The notes under the pieces were generated by a model, which was not told the DNA's origin, did not search any database, and saw nothing but the letters and a program-made list of their open reading frames with translations. Shown piece by piece: positions 42,713 to 56,300 of a stretch of 64,000 nt of DNA. A program made the translations under genes and the position numbers. The DNA comes from Mugil cephalus. Its lineage: Eukaryota; Chordata; Actinopteri; Mugiliformes; Mugilidae. Each line of letters starts with the position of its first letter. Position 1 is the stretch's first letter. Where the stretch lies: the NCBI RefSeq assembly GCF_022458985.1, contig NC_061776.1:8884591-8948590 (forward strand), read 5' to 3'.

Positions 42713-43197
42713 GTCTGTGTAGTAATCACACCCAGCTACGATTCTACTTATCTTTAACAAGCTCTTATAAATACCCTGAACTTTGAAAGGGATCCGCCCA
42801 TACGTTCAACAAAACAAACCCAGAGTACAACAGTAAACAGTCACTATTAAAACAAGTAGTACACACAGGGGGAAATCTGATTAGTTGGTGGTTTCGCTCT
42901 CCAGCCTCCAGCGATTTTTATTGAAAGAATATCCACGCTGATCCACCCACAACAAATCACACAACCTTTGCACTGTTTCAAGAGTGCGAGGTATTAAACC
43001 ATAAATCGTGTTTGGGTCAAACGTGAGCTGTTTCCAAGTAAATATGTGTAAGAGGTACATTTTCCTTGTTTCCTCAGGAACAACTATTTTAACACAACAA
43101 AAGGTTTTTTCACCATTTTTGTAAATTATTAACGTGACATCTTTGGTGTTAGAGGTTAAGTATTCAAAGATAAAAGGCCTATCGGGCCAAAAAATAA

Positions 43198-43330
43198 CAT
43201 TTAATCAGAATCAGAATCAGAATTACTTCATTGATCCCAGGGGGAAATTACTTAATTACTTATTACTTTATTTAATACAGTTCTCGCATGGATATGAGAG
43301 CACAACAAATCAGATGTGAGGTAAAGAACA
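43198..43330 (+). repeat. LINE 3'-tail fragment
   Basis: Begins with three copies of AATCAG, then AATTACTTCATTGATCCCAG and GGGGGAAATTAC, the 3' tail of a widespread fish LINE. Confidence 0.45.
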
Positions 43331-44107
43331 ACAATAGATAATAAACATTGTTTTTTTGACACTTTTGGGCTGGATTAAGTCATGGGTCACTTTTGAAAAA
43401 AGCTTTCTAACACATTATAAGGGTTAAACTCAACACAAAGGGGTGGTACAATCTGGGTGGGGCGTTCACCCAAACTCAAGCAATGCAAATTCAACGCCAC
43501 CCTTAGTTAGATTATACACACCACAATATGCAAATGCTGCATCTCACTAAAATCAAACAAACAACAAAAAGCGTATTTATAGCACAATTAGGAAGCAGAC
43601 ACCCAAAACAAAAAAGCCACCGGTAGCCATTGTGCTGAAGGTGTCACGTGAGCTGCGTCGCCTGGCTGTCAACTTAGCTGTGTAGCATGTCTTTAACAAC
43701 TTTTTTTTGGGGGGGCAAGGTTTCGACTAAATTGACAAGTTTGGTTTGTTTTAAACGGAGACGACGCGCGCTGCAGATGTGTGCGGCTTCGGCCTTGTCC
43801 ACTGCTCCTCAAACTGAGCTGTCAAACCCCGGGCGAAGGCGTCACGTCACGGGCTGACTCGCCTCAATCTCTCCCTCTCCCCCCGTAACACGCATCGCAC
43901 TGCGGTGACACAAACAGCGGAGAATTCCGAGTCACGCAAAAAAAAAAACATAAACACGGAGCGAAGACGCCTCGTCACTTAGAAGCAATCTACCTAGCTG
44001 CATGCTAATGCTAATGCTACTACGTGTTACTCGATCACCCCGACGAGTCCACAGCGGAGTCGGCTAGCATCCACAGCTGACTGATTTCCAGCCTTTTACG
44101 TCCTTAC

Positions 44108-44250
44108 CTGCTCGGTAGCAAGCGAGTCTATTCTCCTCGGGTAGATTCCGCCGTGTCCGGTGGTTAAAATGTAGATTTAGTGTGTGTGTAGACACATAAT
44201 TCAGAGGACGATCCTTCACATTAACCGTTCCTGTCGCTCAGCGTGGTTGC
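44108..44250 (-). promoter_or_regulatory. usp33: USP33 non-coding first exon and promoter region
   Basis: On the minus strand the donor CGAGCAG|GTAAGG ends an exon at 44108. Its acceptor partner is the CAG just upstream of the ATG near 40,137. Upstream sequence up to 44,282 has a GC box (GGGGCGGAGCC) next to a CCGGAAAA ETS-like site and a GTTGCTA element. The start position is approximate. Confidence 0.5.
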
Positions 44251-45559
44251 TAACGTTACAGCTGGCTCCGCCCCTTTTCCGGTTTAAAAAAAAAAAAATC
44301 TAATAAACCCTCCCCAGCATGTTATATTTTATTTGTTTGCCCCTTATATTTAACACTATTATATTTATATAGCACCACGATGAGTGCAATATTGAAAAAT
44401 TGTAATTTTCTAATCTTTTAGTTGTTGTTACTAATGTATTACGTGATAAAACATGCCCCTCTCATGACTTTTGGTGTCCAATAGGGAGGCGAATTGAATA
44501 GGGCGAAGTGAGTAAAGTGCTCTTATTGTTCTTTAATTTGAGATGACTGTGCAAAAAGAAAGACTGAAAAAGAGAGTCACTTGCTGATGACTAAACACAC
44601 TATACATACAGTGTAAACCCATCCCAAGCGCCATCTAGTGTGTTTTTTGGAGCTGACAGTGGAGAATACGTCTTTATACAGTGTGACCTTAAACATCAGT
44701 AACCAATGCCTGATTTTTGCTCCACCTTTTTTTTTTTTTTTTACATGCTATTGTAAAGAAACGTGTGAATTAATGTAAAAAGGAAAGAAATATACTTGTG
44801 ATTAATTAAAAAAAGAGTTAACTTAGCAACAAAGAAAAGAATCAATATATTAAATTTAGAAAAAAAATGGATGTAAGGTATACTATTCAATTAAGGTAGT
44901 TAACGTTCAAAATGAATATGTTATAAGTGATGAGATGAGACTGAAAATGGAAAAAAACAGGCCTAGACAAAATGTATGCAATCAACCTTCTCATAATTAA
45001 AGTCAAATTTCATATTCACTGCTCCAAATTTGCTAACCAACAACAAAATATCATTGTTTTTAAGCTATACTGAAAAGAGTTTAAACCCCAAAGCATCCAA
45101 AACAAGAAGTTTGTGTTAAAAATATAATATTGCCTGAAAATTTTCACCTTCAATTTTCTTGTATTTGGTTATTTGTTGTATTTTTTATTTTATTTCTATT
45201 AGTTTTGTAGTAGATAAGATCAGATAAGATACACAGTGCACATATGGTTGGATTAAGAATAAAAATAAGTGTATAAAAAAATATAAAAAGATATATTAAG
45301 CAAACAATAGTAAATGAGCGTGCTTATATACCATTTATGCATCTTTGTACTTTTTCCGTATATATTTGGCAAATAAATAAAATAAACAAACAAACAAATA
45401 AATAATCCCGCGACCCTATAGAGGACAAGCGGTTATAGAAGTTGAGATAAATAACATAAATAATAAATAAAAACAGGAGGGTTTATTACTAGCACGTACA
45501 CAGACTGTAATTCCCCAGATAACCGAGAGGGGGCGCCAAAGCCCCGCAGAGAGGCTGAC

Positions 45560-45696
45560 AGGAAGCTGGCGCGCTGTTCCACTCAGGGCATGTGTGTGGA
45601 TGGGGGCGTTCAGCTCCGGGAGTCCTTCTTCAGTCGGCAGCCGCTGAGGTCATAGCAGGACTGGGTGAACCACGAGGAGCAGAGACGGCTCCAGAG
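45560..45696 (+). promoter_or_regulatory. miga1: MIGA1 probable non-coding first exon and promoter
   Basis: A CpG-containing stretch with ACAGGAAG (ETS-like) leads to the donor CCAGAG|GTACTG at 45697. The coding exon's acceptor CTCCCAG ends at 47294, giving 93 bases of 5' UTR before the ATG at 47388. The start site is inferred. Confidence 0.45.
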
Positions 45697-47294
45697 GTAC
45701 TGAATATGTCGTATACACTTTAATCCAGCCACATTCATTCAGGAGATAGTTGGGAGGTTGGTTTCTGCGTCGGATGGTTTTGCTTGAGCTCGGTTAACCC
45801 TGTTAGCCGCTGTTAGCCTCGCTAGCATTAGCCGCTCAGAGAGGCCGGTCCTGTGTAATGTGATTATGATTAGTTTATCATTTAAAATCAGCGATTTTAT
45901 CCATGTGTTTAAATGTTTTTTTAGACTCTTATTTTTTTGTAATTTATCTAAAATTATTTTAATGGAAATAAGGGGCAGTATTGTAACTTTTAACAATAAA
46001 ATTAATAGTTGTAAAGTAACATGACATGGGACCTTTAATCCTCATGGGACAGAAGTGTCAATTTCTATTTTATTTATTTATTTATTTTTTAATAACATAG
46101 CGGTAGTTATGCTTTTTGGTGTAATATTTTGCAAATGGGTGTATTTTATTTATTTAGCAAATTGTGATATTTCAAACTCAAATGTTTGATTAATTGCTGA
46201 CTTTTAATCCTTCATATGCCAGTGTTTGTGATGCCATCAGAACTTTTTTTTGTGAATATTTTTTAAATGTTTTCAAAAATCCAAATGCAAAGTGGATTTT
46301 TCTTAGGGGAATTATTAGATCCTTGCAGAAACATTGATTTTGATGGTTTTTTTTTGTTGTTTTTTTTAGTGCCAGATTTTCAAAAATTGTTATGATTAAG
46401 AAAAATCTACTTTGTTATTTATTGTTACGACTGAAGTGGATTAAAAGATTTATGTAGAAACACTTCTTAACGTATGCTATTTCGCAAAGGACTCTTTGTC
46501 CCTTAATGGTAACAAGGGTTAAAACAGTATTGCAAAACCTCAGTAAAGAGAATTATAACATGCAGGTAGACTGAACAGAATAGATAAGAAATACAGTGAC
46601 AAATGCGTCATTTATTAACTTAAATTCATAAATGTTTTTACTAAGTAAACAAAAAAAAAAGTCTCTGTCTCTTCTCGTATTTGCCTTGACGTTAATGCAA
46701 CGAGGAAACTTATTTTTATGGTGTTTACTCTTTAAATGGCATGTTCCCAGTTTTTGGCACTGACAAATTAATATCATTTTACCTGTGACGGCTGCTTAAA
46801 AGTCACTAAAGTCAAACTAAATTGACCCTTTCTCGATATTTGAGACACATTTTCAGCGCTGTGTCGGACTCTTGTCCAAACTTAAGTGGATGTTGTGCAC
46901 TGCCCTGTCAGAGAATCATATTAAGTGGTTGTGCAGCGAGTGGCTGTGGAGACATCAATACGATGTTAGCAGAAAGATAAAGCCTCTAATTTACTTATGT
47001 ACTCAGACGGACACTTTGCTCAGTCGTGTGTGTGTGTGACATAGGCCGAAGGTTGAAACATGTCCCCTGGTGGGTGTGGGCCGGCAGCCCTGTAGTTCTG
47101 TGAACGACCACCTCTGTTTCCACAGGTTATCAGTCCACGCGTTCATGCAGGTAAAGGTTGGAAAAGGAAGACGGCGCTTGAACTTTATAGACGCGATGGA
47201 ACCTGCGTGACTCAGTTTTGCGCAAACAGGGCGACTTGTACGCGCTGTGCGAGGCTTTATGTAATGACATTATATCCCTCCCTGATCCTCCCAG
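45697..47294 (+). other. miga1: MIGA1 5' intron
   Basis: 1.6 kb, AT-rich, no coding exon visible apart from the possible microexon at 47126-47150. Confidence 0.45.
47126..47150 (+). other. miga1: Possible 25-nt 5' UTR microexon of MIGA1
   Basis: TTTCCACAG immediately precedes and GTAAAG immediately follows this 25-base segment, so both splice signals are present. No protein evidence can apply, since it would be untranslated; it could be chance. Confidence 0.2.
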
Positions 47295-47387
47295 GTTAAA
47301 GCCTTCCACTCACGCCGGCCGTCCTGCTTCGGCTACAACAAGATGCCGACAAAAGAGGAGCTGCCAAGTCGTTGACAGAGCGCCACG

Positions 47388-50300
47388 ATGACACACGAGA
47401 CCCTCTCGAGCTCCCAGCTGTCCGTCAAGGCTGCTGCCCTGCGCATGGTCGACCTGCCGATGTCCGTCTGCGCCTCTCTGGCACAGGTGAGCGTGTGTTT
47501 GCAAGTGGGACGTGCTCCTCCACGGTCACTCGTTACTGGCGTCTATTTAAGGGTCTGGAGAGATGATGTTGTTGAGGGTACGTTGCCCAAGTAGCCTTTA
47601 TTTAAACTATCCGTTCGCAATAATTCTAGCAAACATCTACCAGTTCTGTGTTAATTATCATGTGCATCAAAATATCTGCACAAACTGTAGCGTTTCCCGC
47701 AGCAGCGTGCGTACAGGAGTCTTGAAGTTAATTTCAAAACCTTTTAAAGACTTTTTCGAGACCTTTTCAGTATTTTTTAAAACCTCATTGTCACTTTGAA
47801 TTGCCACCACTTGCATCAGTGACGTGCAACAGAATTCAAACAGGCTGTTTGAACAGTGTATAAGTGCATAACACTTGCAGAAAGTTGCATGTCGTCTGGA
47901 CCTTCCCAGAGACAATCTACAAACGCACCCACAGTCTTTATGTTGCCAGTTCGTCTTTGTTTTTTAATAAACGAATAAATTCACACACGTTTTTTGGACT
48001 TGAACTCGAAAATTTACCTCAAAAATAGCTTCAAATTTTAGACCTCATGAAGTCGTGATAAGACTTTTTATTCTTAATTTCCCCACAAGATTGAATAATC
48101 AACTTTTAATACTTTTTAAAATCCCTGCGGATACCCTGCACCAGCTGATATTTATTTACCTATTCACTCTTTACTATGAGCCGGACAGTATCGAGGCCCG
48201 ATAAGAGTTTCTCATCCTCCACTTAAAAATGAAACTGAGGCTGCAAACGCGAGTCGCGTCCAACTCCGTTGACCGGATCTTTGGTACCGCGGCGCCGTTT
48301 TCATCGCTTCAAAAAGCGGTGACCTACCGTTCCTGTGGAGAGAGGCCGTTTGCACTCATGCCGGCAAAACAAGAGCAAGTACAAATACTGAGACCTGCTC
48401 TACTGGAAGCCTCGCATTCCGCCGGGTTTCCTTTGCCTTGTCTGTCTGTTTTTTTGTGCCTCATCGGATCAGAAACGCGTCTCTGCGGAGCAGATTGAAT
48501 TGTCTTAGAGGTTTCACACGGGAGAATCTGGCGCAGCTCCATTCATAGTTTTAAAGTTAAGCTGCTTACGTGTAAAGTGCTACCGCCTGCATGAGCTGGA
48601 GGCTTTGTGCAATGGAAATATCGTTTTTTTTTAATTATTTTTTTTTAAATCTGAATTAAAAGCCTTCAGTCATAGATGCATTCAACGACAATGATCTTCT
48701 ACGTTTAATTCATGCCAATTCAACACACAGACTTTTCAACATCTGCACAAAAACTGTAAGAGTTTAATATTTTAGGTGCTTTCCCAGGTGGTTAAATGTT
48801 TTATATTTTCCCGCAGGCACCTGCGTGTTAAAGTGCTGGTGTGTTTGTGTGTCCTCGGTCACGTAGCGGGTCTGATATCAGATTCTGGTCGGAGCGTTCC
48901 TGACATGTAGCAGCAGCCGGCAAACGGCTCGGAAGCATCGCAGGCTCGCGGAGCCACCATTTTAATCACCCCTGTACCCTTTTCAGAAAGTCAATATTAC
49001 CGCTGTTGTCAGACCGACTGAGCGTTTGTGTAATGTCCGGTAGCTGGTTAATGTGCAGCCGCGGTGCCTGTGCTGATAATGGCCTCCTGGTTCGGTGTTT
49101 CTATCTTTAGATGGAGGGGTGGGGGTAGGAGAAGTGGCAGGGGGGGGCTATCTGATGTTGATCTACCTGACATTATGACATCGGCATGTGCAGCTTTTAG
49201 AGGTATGCATCCTCGGGTGAACTGCCCTCCACCACTTGTGTCATCGGTCTCACAGTATCTGTGTAAGAGCTGATAACAGGAGCTGTTTAATCATTTAACT
49301 CGGCTGGAAATGTGCAATAATGGCAGCTCTCATCTCCTGGTAATCTGGATGCACACTTTGCTTATTTGTGTGCTTTATGTTGGGGTCCCTCATTTAGAGC
49401 TTCTTATAGTCTTAGTCCTTGGCTCAGGGGAGAAACTAAACCAAAAGAGGTCGATTTAATGCTTCTTCTCTAACTCTTCTCCAGGTGAATGTCAGCCCAG
49501 GCACCAAGAAGCTCGTGGCCGCCGCCGCCTTCGGCGCCGTGTCGCTCCTGTTCCTCGCCCGCCGCTTCCAGAGGAGGAAGGGCAGGAAGAAGGCTCACAT
49601 GCCCCAGTGGGAGCAGGAAGGTTTCGAGTTTTACTCCCGGAACACGGCGGAGAACGGTAAGCGCCTCACGCCTCGGTCCGTGATCCCTTTAAGTAGCGAG
49701 TGCGACACCGGCTGGTGACGTACTCGGACTGACGTGCCTGTTCTGCTCCTGTGTTCCCTTGAACTGTAAACGTCTGGTTTCAGAAAAAATCTCATTAGTC
49801 TCCGATTAGCCACCGAGTCGAGTCCCAAAGAGACACGACCAGAAATGTGGGATGAAGCAGTGACCAGGGAAACACAGCTTTTCTTTAGAGTTTATCTGCA
49901 CAGTCTGTTCTCTGCATGATTTTAATTCATGTGCAATTAAACACCAATGTGTGGGGGGGTCTGTGGACCCCTAGTGGTCTGTGGTGTAATTGCAAGGGGT
50001 CCATGAAAATAGAATAATATCCTTTGATAAAGGTCATATGACCTTTATAGATTTTATTTTTTTATTTTACTTAAATGTGACAGAGACCTTCATCTACCTA
50101 AACTACAGAGGGTAACAGGACTTTTTCTTCCTCCAATTACACCTGTATCAGAGTCAATTTGTTGATCCCAGGTGGAAACTACTTTTGGTTACAGCAAGAA
50201 TGGGCAACGTAGGCAATAAGAATATGTATGTATATATATACATATGTGTGTAATAAGTAGGTCATTTGAATAAGAATACATCAATGTCTGAGTCCAAAGC

Positions 50301-53300
50301 CCAATAAACACATAAAGAAATATTTACAAGTATGTGATAAGAAAGTGAACATGAGTTATTGCATAATACCATTACTGTCTGACACTCAGAGTGAGGAGTG
50401 GTTGTTGGTTACGGGCAGGAATGATTTCCTGTGGCGCTCTGTAGCGCGCCGTCATTGTGAAGTGTAATTTACTGCATTTTATTATGAGATCTCGCTCCCC
50501 GCTTGCATTGCTCAAAGTTTCTGCTCGACGCTCTTGATAACTGCATCAAATGATGAGGCCCGTGCTGTTTCAGTGGTTATACACCATTCATTTGTTACTG
50601 ACGCTCTTATTGTGAAACATCTGCAGGAAGGTGTTGTGGGGAAGTCATTAATGTGCATGTTCAGGTTAGCGTCTCCTTCCACAAGCTCAGCTACGCCTCC
50701 CGTCCTCTGAACCGTAGTTCAGTATTTATTAACTTGAACACCATCATGAGCTGCTCAGTTCCTGATTTACCGGCGTAATTACAGAGCGACGCATAATTAC
50801 AAGCAAACTCACAGGTTTAAATCCTCACCTGTGATTTCAGTATTGACTCTGCTTTAAATGTGTCTCTCAGTGTCTCCTTGTCTCAGACTTGGTCAGTTCT
50901 CTCACTAGCTGCTTTTCCATTGCAACATTCCTGAAAATTCTGATGCGTGTTTCCATTGAAAGGTGTTTTCTGAATGAGCTATTATTTTCATCTCGCGATA
51001 TCTCTTCATTTTCTTAAATTCTGGTCCCACTAGACTTCATTTTCAGGAAGATGGACTTTAAATGGACCTTTATATCGATATGCCTGAAAAAAAAAATTAA
51101 ATAAACATCAGTGAGCATAAAAAAGTTTTAGCGATAGTTGAGAGTTTTTTCAAAATGTAGTTTTATATTGTGATATTAAGGTGTTGCACATTTGGTTGAA
51201 CGCAACAAATGACGGCAGTGATGTCAAATCTGACTGTTAATGAAAAGAATTTTCAGACAGTAAGTGAGTAAAATATGATAGAAAGGGATTTAAACAGGAA
51301 AAAAAAATGAAATTCCCACAAAGTGGTTATTACACAGTGGTGGTATTACAACCATTACGGGCCAAACACGGCTTATCTGTTACATAATCCTGAGTCAACA
51401 GTGCTGCTGTGGTCTGATCCTTGTTCGTCTTTATGTGCCCAGATAACACCAGCCAAAACATAAGTGTCACCCTCGACTCCATGAACGAGAACCGCTCCGG
51501 TCTGGGTCTCCTCACAGGAGAAGACAGGAACCGGTCCGGGTCTCTGCTGAGCCTGGCTTCGGTAAGATGGAACCAAGACGTTATTATAATAAGTGATTGA
51601 TTTTTGTTGAGGAAGTGTCAGTTTCTTGTAATGAAAGAACCGTATTTCTGTCAGAGCTGTTCATGCTACTTCTGCTCCTTCTTCTTTGCAGGTAAAGAGC
51701 ATGAACTCGTCCAGCAGCAGCACCTGCGCTAACGAATCCAGCTGTTGGGACCGGGTGGGCGACGTCGACACGTGCGGTGGGATACCAGTCACCACCCCTG
51801 AGAACCTGTACCTCATGGGTAAAGACACGGGCGTCAACCTCAACGTGTTTGTAATGATGAGAGTGGAGGACGTGATGGACGATGGGGACTCTGTGTGTTT
51901 TCTATCAGGTATGGATTTATTTGAGGAGGCTCTGCGGCGGTGGGAGGAGGCGCTGACGTTCAGGGGGAAGCAGGCTGAGGACGAGGAGAGCTGTGAATCT
52001 GTTAAGACGGGAGCTGGAGACGCCATCGCTGAGCAAGGCATGGAGGTAGGAGTATCAGACTGAGAGGAGGACGTGGAAAACCCGTCCATTCGTGTTCGTA
52101 AAAACTATTTTAGAGGGTGTTTTCTTGGTGAGATGATGCGTTATCCTGCTCCATTATCCATTAATATATGGGAAATTTCAGCCATAAAGGAGCGAACATC
52201 TTAAACAACCGTACTCTGATTCTGCTCTTTGGCTTTTTTCCCATAAAAATCATCATTTTACCTTGTAATTAATAGGTGTTAAATTTAAATTTGTGGTGGA
52301 AAATTAAAGATTTTGTGTACCTCTGTTGAAGACCTGTGCTATAGAGGATTATACCCCAAAGCAGCGTTCAGATTGTGGGGTTTTGGATTAGTGTGGGTCA
52401 AGCAGTTAATCCAACAAATGCTCAGACCGCGGCTTCGTTTTCCTCAGTCGAGGAAGTCTGACGCTCTCTTGGAAAGGTTGTTAGAAACACTGAGGATGCG
52501 CAAGAACCCGGAAAAGAGATGTTGGATTGTTCCACTGAATTCTAGATCTGATCTATATGTTCATGTCAAAACTCATTTTGGTAAATCTGATCTTTATGAT
52601 GCGCTTCCTTTCAGGACGTCATCAGTGCAGAGTTCATCCACAGGCTCAGGTCTCTGCTGCAGAGAGCCTACCACCTCCAGGAGGAGTTTGAGGGGGTGTT
52701 GGGTGTGTCGGAGCCCTCGTCCCACTGCAGCAGCCAGGGTGAGTCACTGACCCGCCATCATTTACACAGGATGTTATATATATATATATATATGCAGCGA
52801 GCACAATAAAACAGCAGGAACTCCAAGAAGCATCCACTTTAACATCCTGTGTTATTTTTGTGGTTGTAGTCTTGGTGTGTGAGGGGCTGGATATGATTTT
52901 TATTTTTATTTATTTATTTATTTATCTTTTATCTCTCTCAGATAAGATGGCCGACATCCTGGCCAGAGAGGAGCTGGACGACGGCTGCCTCAGAGACAGC
53001 ATCAGCATCGCCTCCAACGACTCTTTCGTCTCTGCTGCCGAGGTAAGAGAAGCAATAAACCTCCCTCAGTGAATCCTCCTGTTGCTGAGCAAGAGTCCGC
53101 CTTAATAGCCTATCAGCCATAACATTATGACCACCGACAGTAGAAGTGAACAGCACTGATTATTAGTGGGTGGGATATACAACAGGCAAGTTCATGGGTT
53201 AGAAGCAGAAACAAAATGGATAAATCGAAGAATTTTAGCAGTTTTGATAATGACACAACTGTGATGAATGGGTCAGACCCGGCGTCCTCATATGGGGACA

Positions 53301-56300
53301 TTATGTTTTAGGTGTGTGGCAGCTTATTCTCCTTTATTTATACGTTTTGTCCTCATAAAGAGACACTTTTCTTTGCCATGTACTGTTAGCGAAGGGTTAA
53401 TACACTTGTTTATTTATTCTTACTAACTTTTCTAGTTTGGTTTGACATGCAAATTTAACAAATTAATAGTTACTCGTTTGAGGACGTTGGGATTTCATTG
53501 TTTCCAATTCTGCTTTTTGCATTAAAATAAACAGTTTTATTTTATTATATTGGTACACATTGGGGACTTACATTGTAATATACAGTGAAATAATCCCTAT
53601 GTCCATATAATTTATTTCAAAAACGACTTCCAGTTCAAAGACCATGATATACTTTCTAGGTCCAACTAATCCCAAATACCTAAAGACCTTAATCTTATTA
53701 AGAAGATTAAAATGAAATTAAGATGCATTTCAAACAAATACTTGGGTCTCAGGAGGTTAAAACAGCAGCTCTTGTGGGTTCCTGGTCCTGGTCTCCAGTG
53801 GTTAGTAATCATGAAAGTGGTCAGAGGTGAACTGGTGGCAGGGTCATGGCTGTCCAAGGCTCACTGTTACTGGACAGCGTGATCCACGGAGCACATAAAT
53901 ACCAGAATCCAGGTTCAGCAGTGTTATTCACCATTAACCAGCTGGTGGTTTTAATGTTGTGGCTGGTCTGTGTGTGCAGGTTCATTATCTTTTAAACCTC
54001 CTCCTTTCAAAAGCTAAAACGATTCAGGTGAAGGAGTGGACCCGTCTTAAGCTCAACTCGGGTGTTTCACAGCGGGAGCTTTGATCTTCCTGCTCCTTCA
54101 CCGCCCACTGTTTATCTCTCTGTGGGGACTTGAGCCGTGTATCCGGTTCTACTGGTGGACTTGACCCACAGAGCACAAAAATAAACTGGTTGTTAAGAAT
54201 CTGAAATAAGCCGAAGCCTTTGACTCAAGTAGGAAGCGTTAATAGGAATAGGATTGAAGCCTAAATAAGAGTTAAACTGATCGACTCAGGGGAGGGGCTG
54301 TGCATCTTTGAAGGTATTTACACCTGCAGAGTTGTTATTTGCCATTTAGGGAGTGGTGAGTTTAAGGCAGAATTTACAGCCCTGAAACTGAAACTAGGTC
54401 ATTCAGACTTCAGTCACCAAAAATAGACCTTCAGCATTCCTCCAAATGTTACTCTGCAGCTGTTTTCACTACAGACCAAACAACGTACCACAACATGGAG
54501 TACCACAACATGGAGTACCACAACATGGAGTACCAGAATGGTTTAATTTATCCTGTTCATAAAGGACAGCTAACAACACAATACTCTTATTGAGAACTAC
54601 ATCAGGTCCAACCAAGGACGGACTGGGACTAAAAATGTGCCCTTTACTTTGACTAGGCCCGACCCACAACAATAGGCAACAACGAACGACGCCTACCACG
54701 AGTTTCACATAGTATTCTCTTCACATAGGTGTTGGATGTTGAGACCCGCCCGCCCAACTCTCCGCTACCTGTTAGCTCAGGCTACCACCTGTCAGTCAAA
54801 GTGGGAACACCCTTAATCTATGAAGAATGTTAAACCTTAATAAAAAATAAACTAAAATAATTTTCTGTACCAGGCTGTAAACATGGTTAATAATGCTGTA
54901 AAGTTGGGCTTTTTAACATGGGCGTCTATGGGGATTTGTTCCCTTTTGGAGCCTCAAGTGGCCACTTGATGAACTGCAGTTTTCTGCGCTTCCGCATTGG
55001 TTTCATCGCTCAGACCTGGAGGTTGGCACTTGGTTTTTACCAGCGTTATCAACACAGTCGTCTCTTTACTGCTAACGTTTAACGTGTTACTGCTACTACT
55101 TAAATTTGCATTGCTGCCACATACTGGACTGGAGTGGAAAAACAGCAGCTCAACTCGGACAAAGTTGACGTAGATTTCATCACAAATCCACAAATGTCAA
55201 AGCGTCTTTTCTTACAATAGAATTTAAGAAAATGTTCATGACACAGTGAGAGTCTGTGACCCTAGTTTTGTCAGTGTGTTCCAGTCTGTTGACTCCAGTC
55301 AAATCACTTTCTGCTATGGCAAGAATCACACACTGACCCCACCTCTTAACATAAAAATGATCACCATTTAGTCCATCTTCTTCTTTTGTGTCTATTCAGC
55401 TGTCAGAGCACAGAGAGCTGAGGAGCGCTTATGTCCTGGGTCACTCCCCTTTCTACGAGGAGGCGCTGCAGATGGCCGAGGAGGGAAAGATCTCCTGCAG
55501 GGTGCTACGGTAACTTCACTCACTAACGTGAAAAAATGCAAAACCAACACAAGTTTTAACCTATTTGTTCCTCAGTGTTCATGCATCTGAATAAAATCTT
55601 GATTTTTTTTTTTTATTTTTCAGGACGGAGACGCTAGAGTGTCTCGGGGACTTGGACTTCCTGGCCAAGCTGCACTGTGTACGGCAGGCGTGTCAGGTAC
55701 AGTCTAACCTGATTAACTGCAGTGAAGTGTAACAACAAAGCTCCCGCTGTAGACGACCGTCCATTGCCACCGCCTCCTTATGCTGTACAAAAGTGAAGCC
55801 AAAATACCGCAGAGATGCATGGGTGGTATCAGAGCGTGCTCAGGAGACACGGTGCTAGCCACAGCAGATCCCTCAGCTTTATTTGTCAGTACTGTTTTCT
55901 GGTACTTGTTAAGAAACAGATGACAATAAATCACAGCTGTTGATGTGACTGACACCTTTAAGGCGCCGGTAATCAAAACAAACAGACAAATCTACACACA
56001 CACATAGAAATGGAAACTTTGGGGGTTTGTTTGACATCTGCTCACACGGAGGAGGTGGGGCTAATGTTCTATGCTGCTTAAAGCCACCAGGGGGCGACAG
56101 AACTCAGGATAATGAAACTTTACAAAGCTTCACTCCCGAGAGACACTTAAAGACCCTTTAACATTCCTCTGGGTTGTGTATGGGACGGCAGTAGCTTTCT
56201 AAACCAATCACAACACACAACACAACACTGCACACGTTGTGTTTGACTAAATGCTGCGAATATGTAATTTCCATCTGATTTCATTGATAAAATCCATTAT

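Larger units (their letters stand above)
40140..44107 (-). other. usp33: USP33 5' intron, about 4 kb
   Basis: Holds no coding exon. It contains a hAT-like repeat (42362-42712), a LINE 3'-tail fragment (about 43198-43330), A/T tracts (41176-41190, 41409-41420) and a CpG-rich stretch close to the first exon (43,750-44,110). Confidence 0.5.
53043..55399 (+). other. miga1: MIGA1 intron 7 with nested transposons
   Basis: 2.36 kb holding a long-TIR element (53109-53968) with a TTAA element inside it, a 15-bp tandem repeat (54485-54529), and a further short-interspersed-like fragment (about 54900-55035, TGGAGCCTCAAGTGGCCA) of a type I associate with fish. Confidence 0.5.

Noticed and set aside
51686..52063. 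A single-exon 125-codon gene
   Set aside because: It is MIGA1 exons 4 and 5 plus the stop-free 90-nt intron between them, as the conserved YLMG-MDLFEEALRR join shows.
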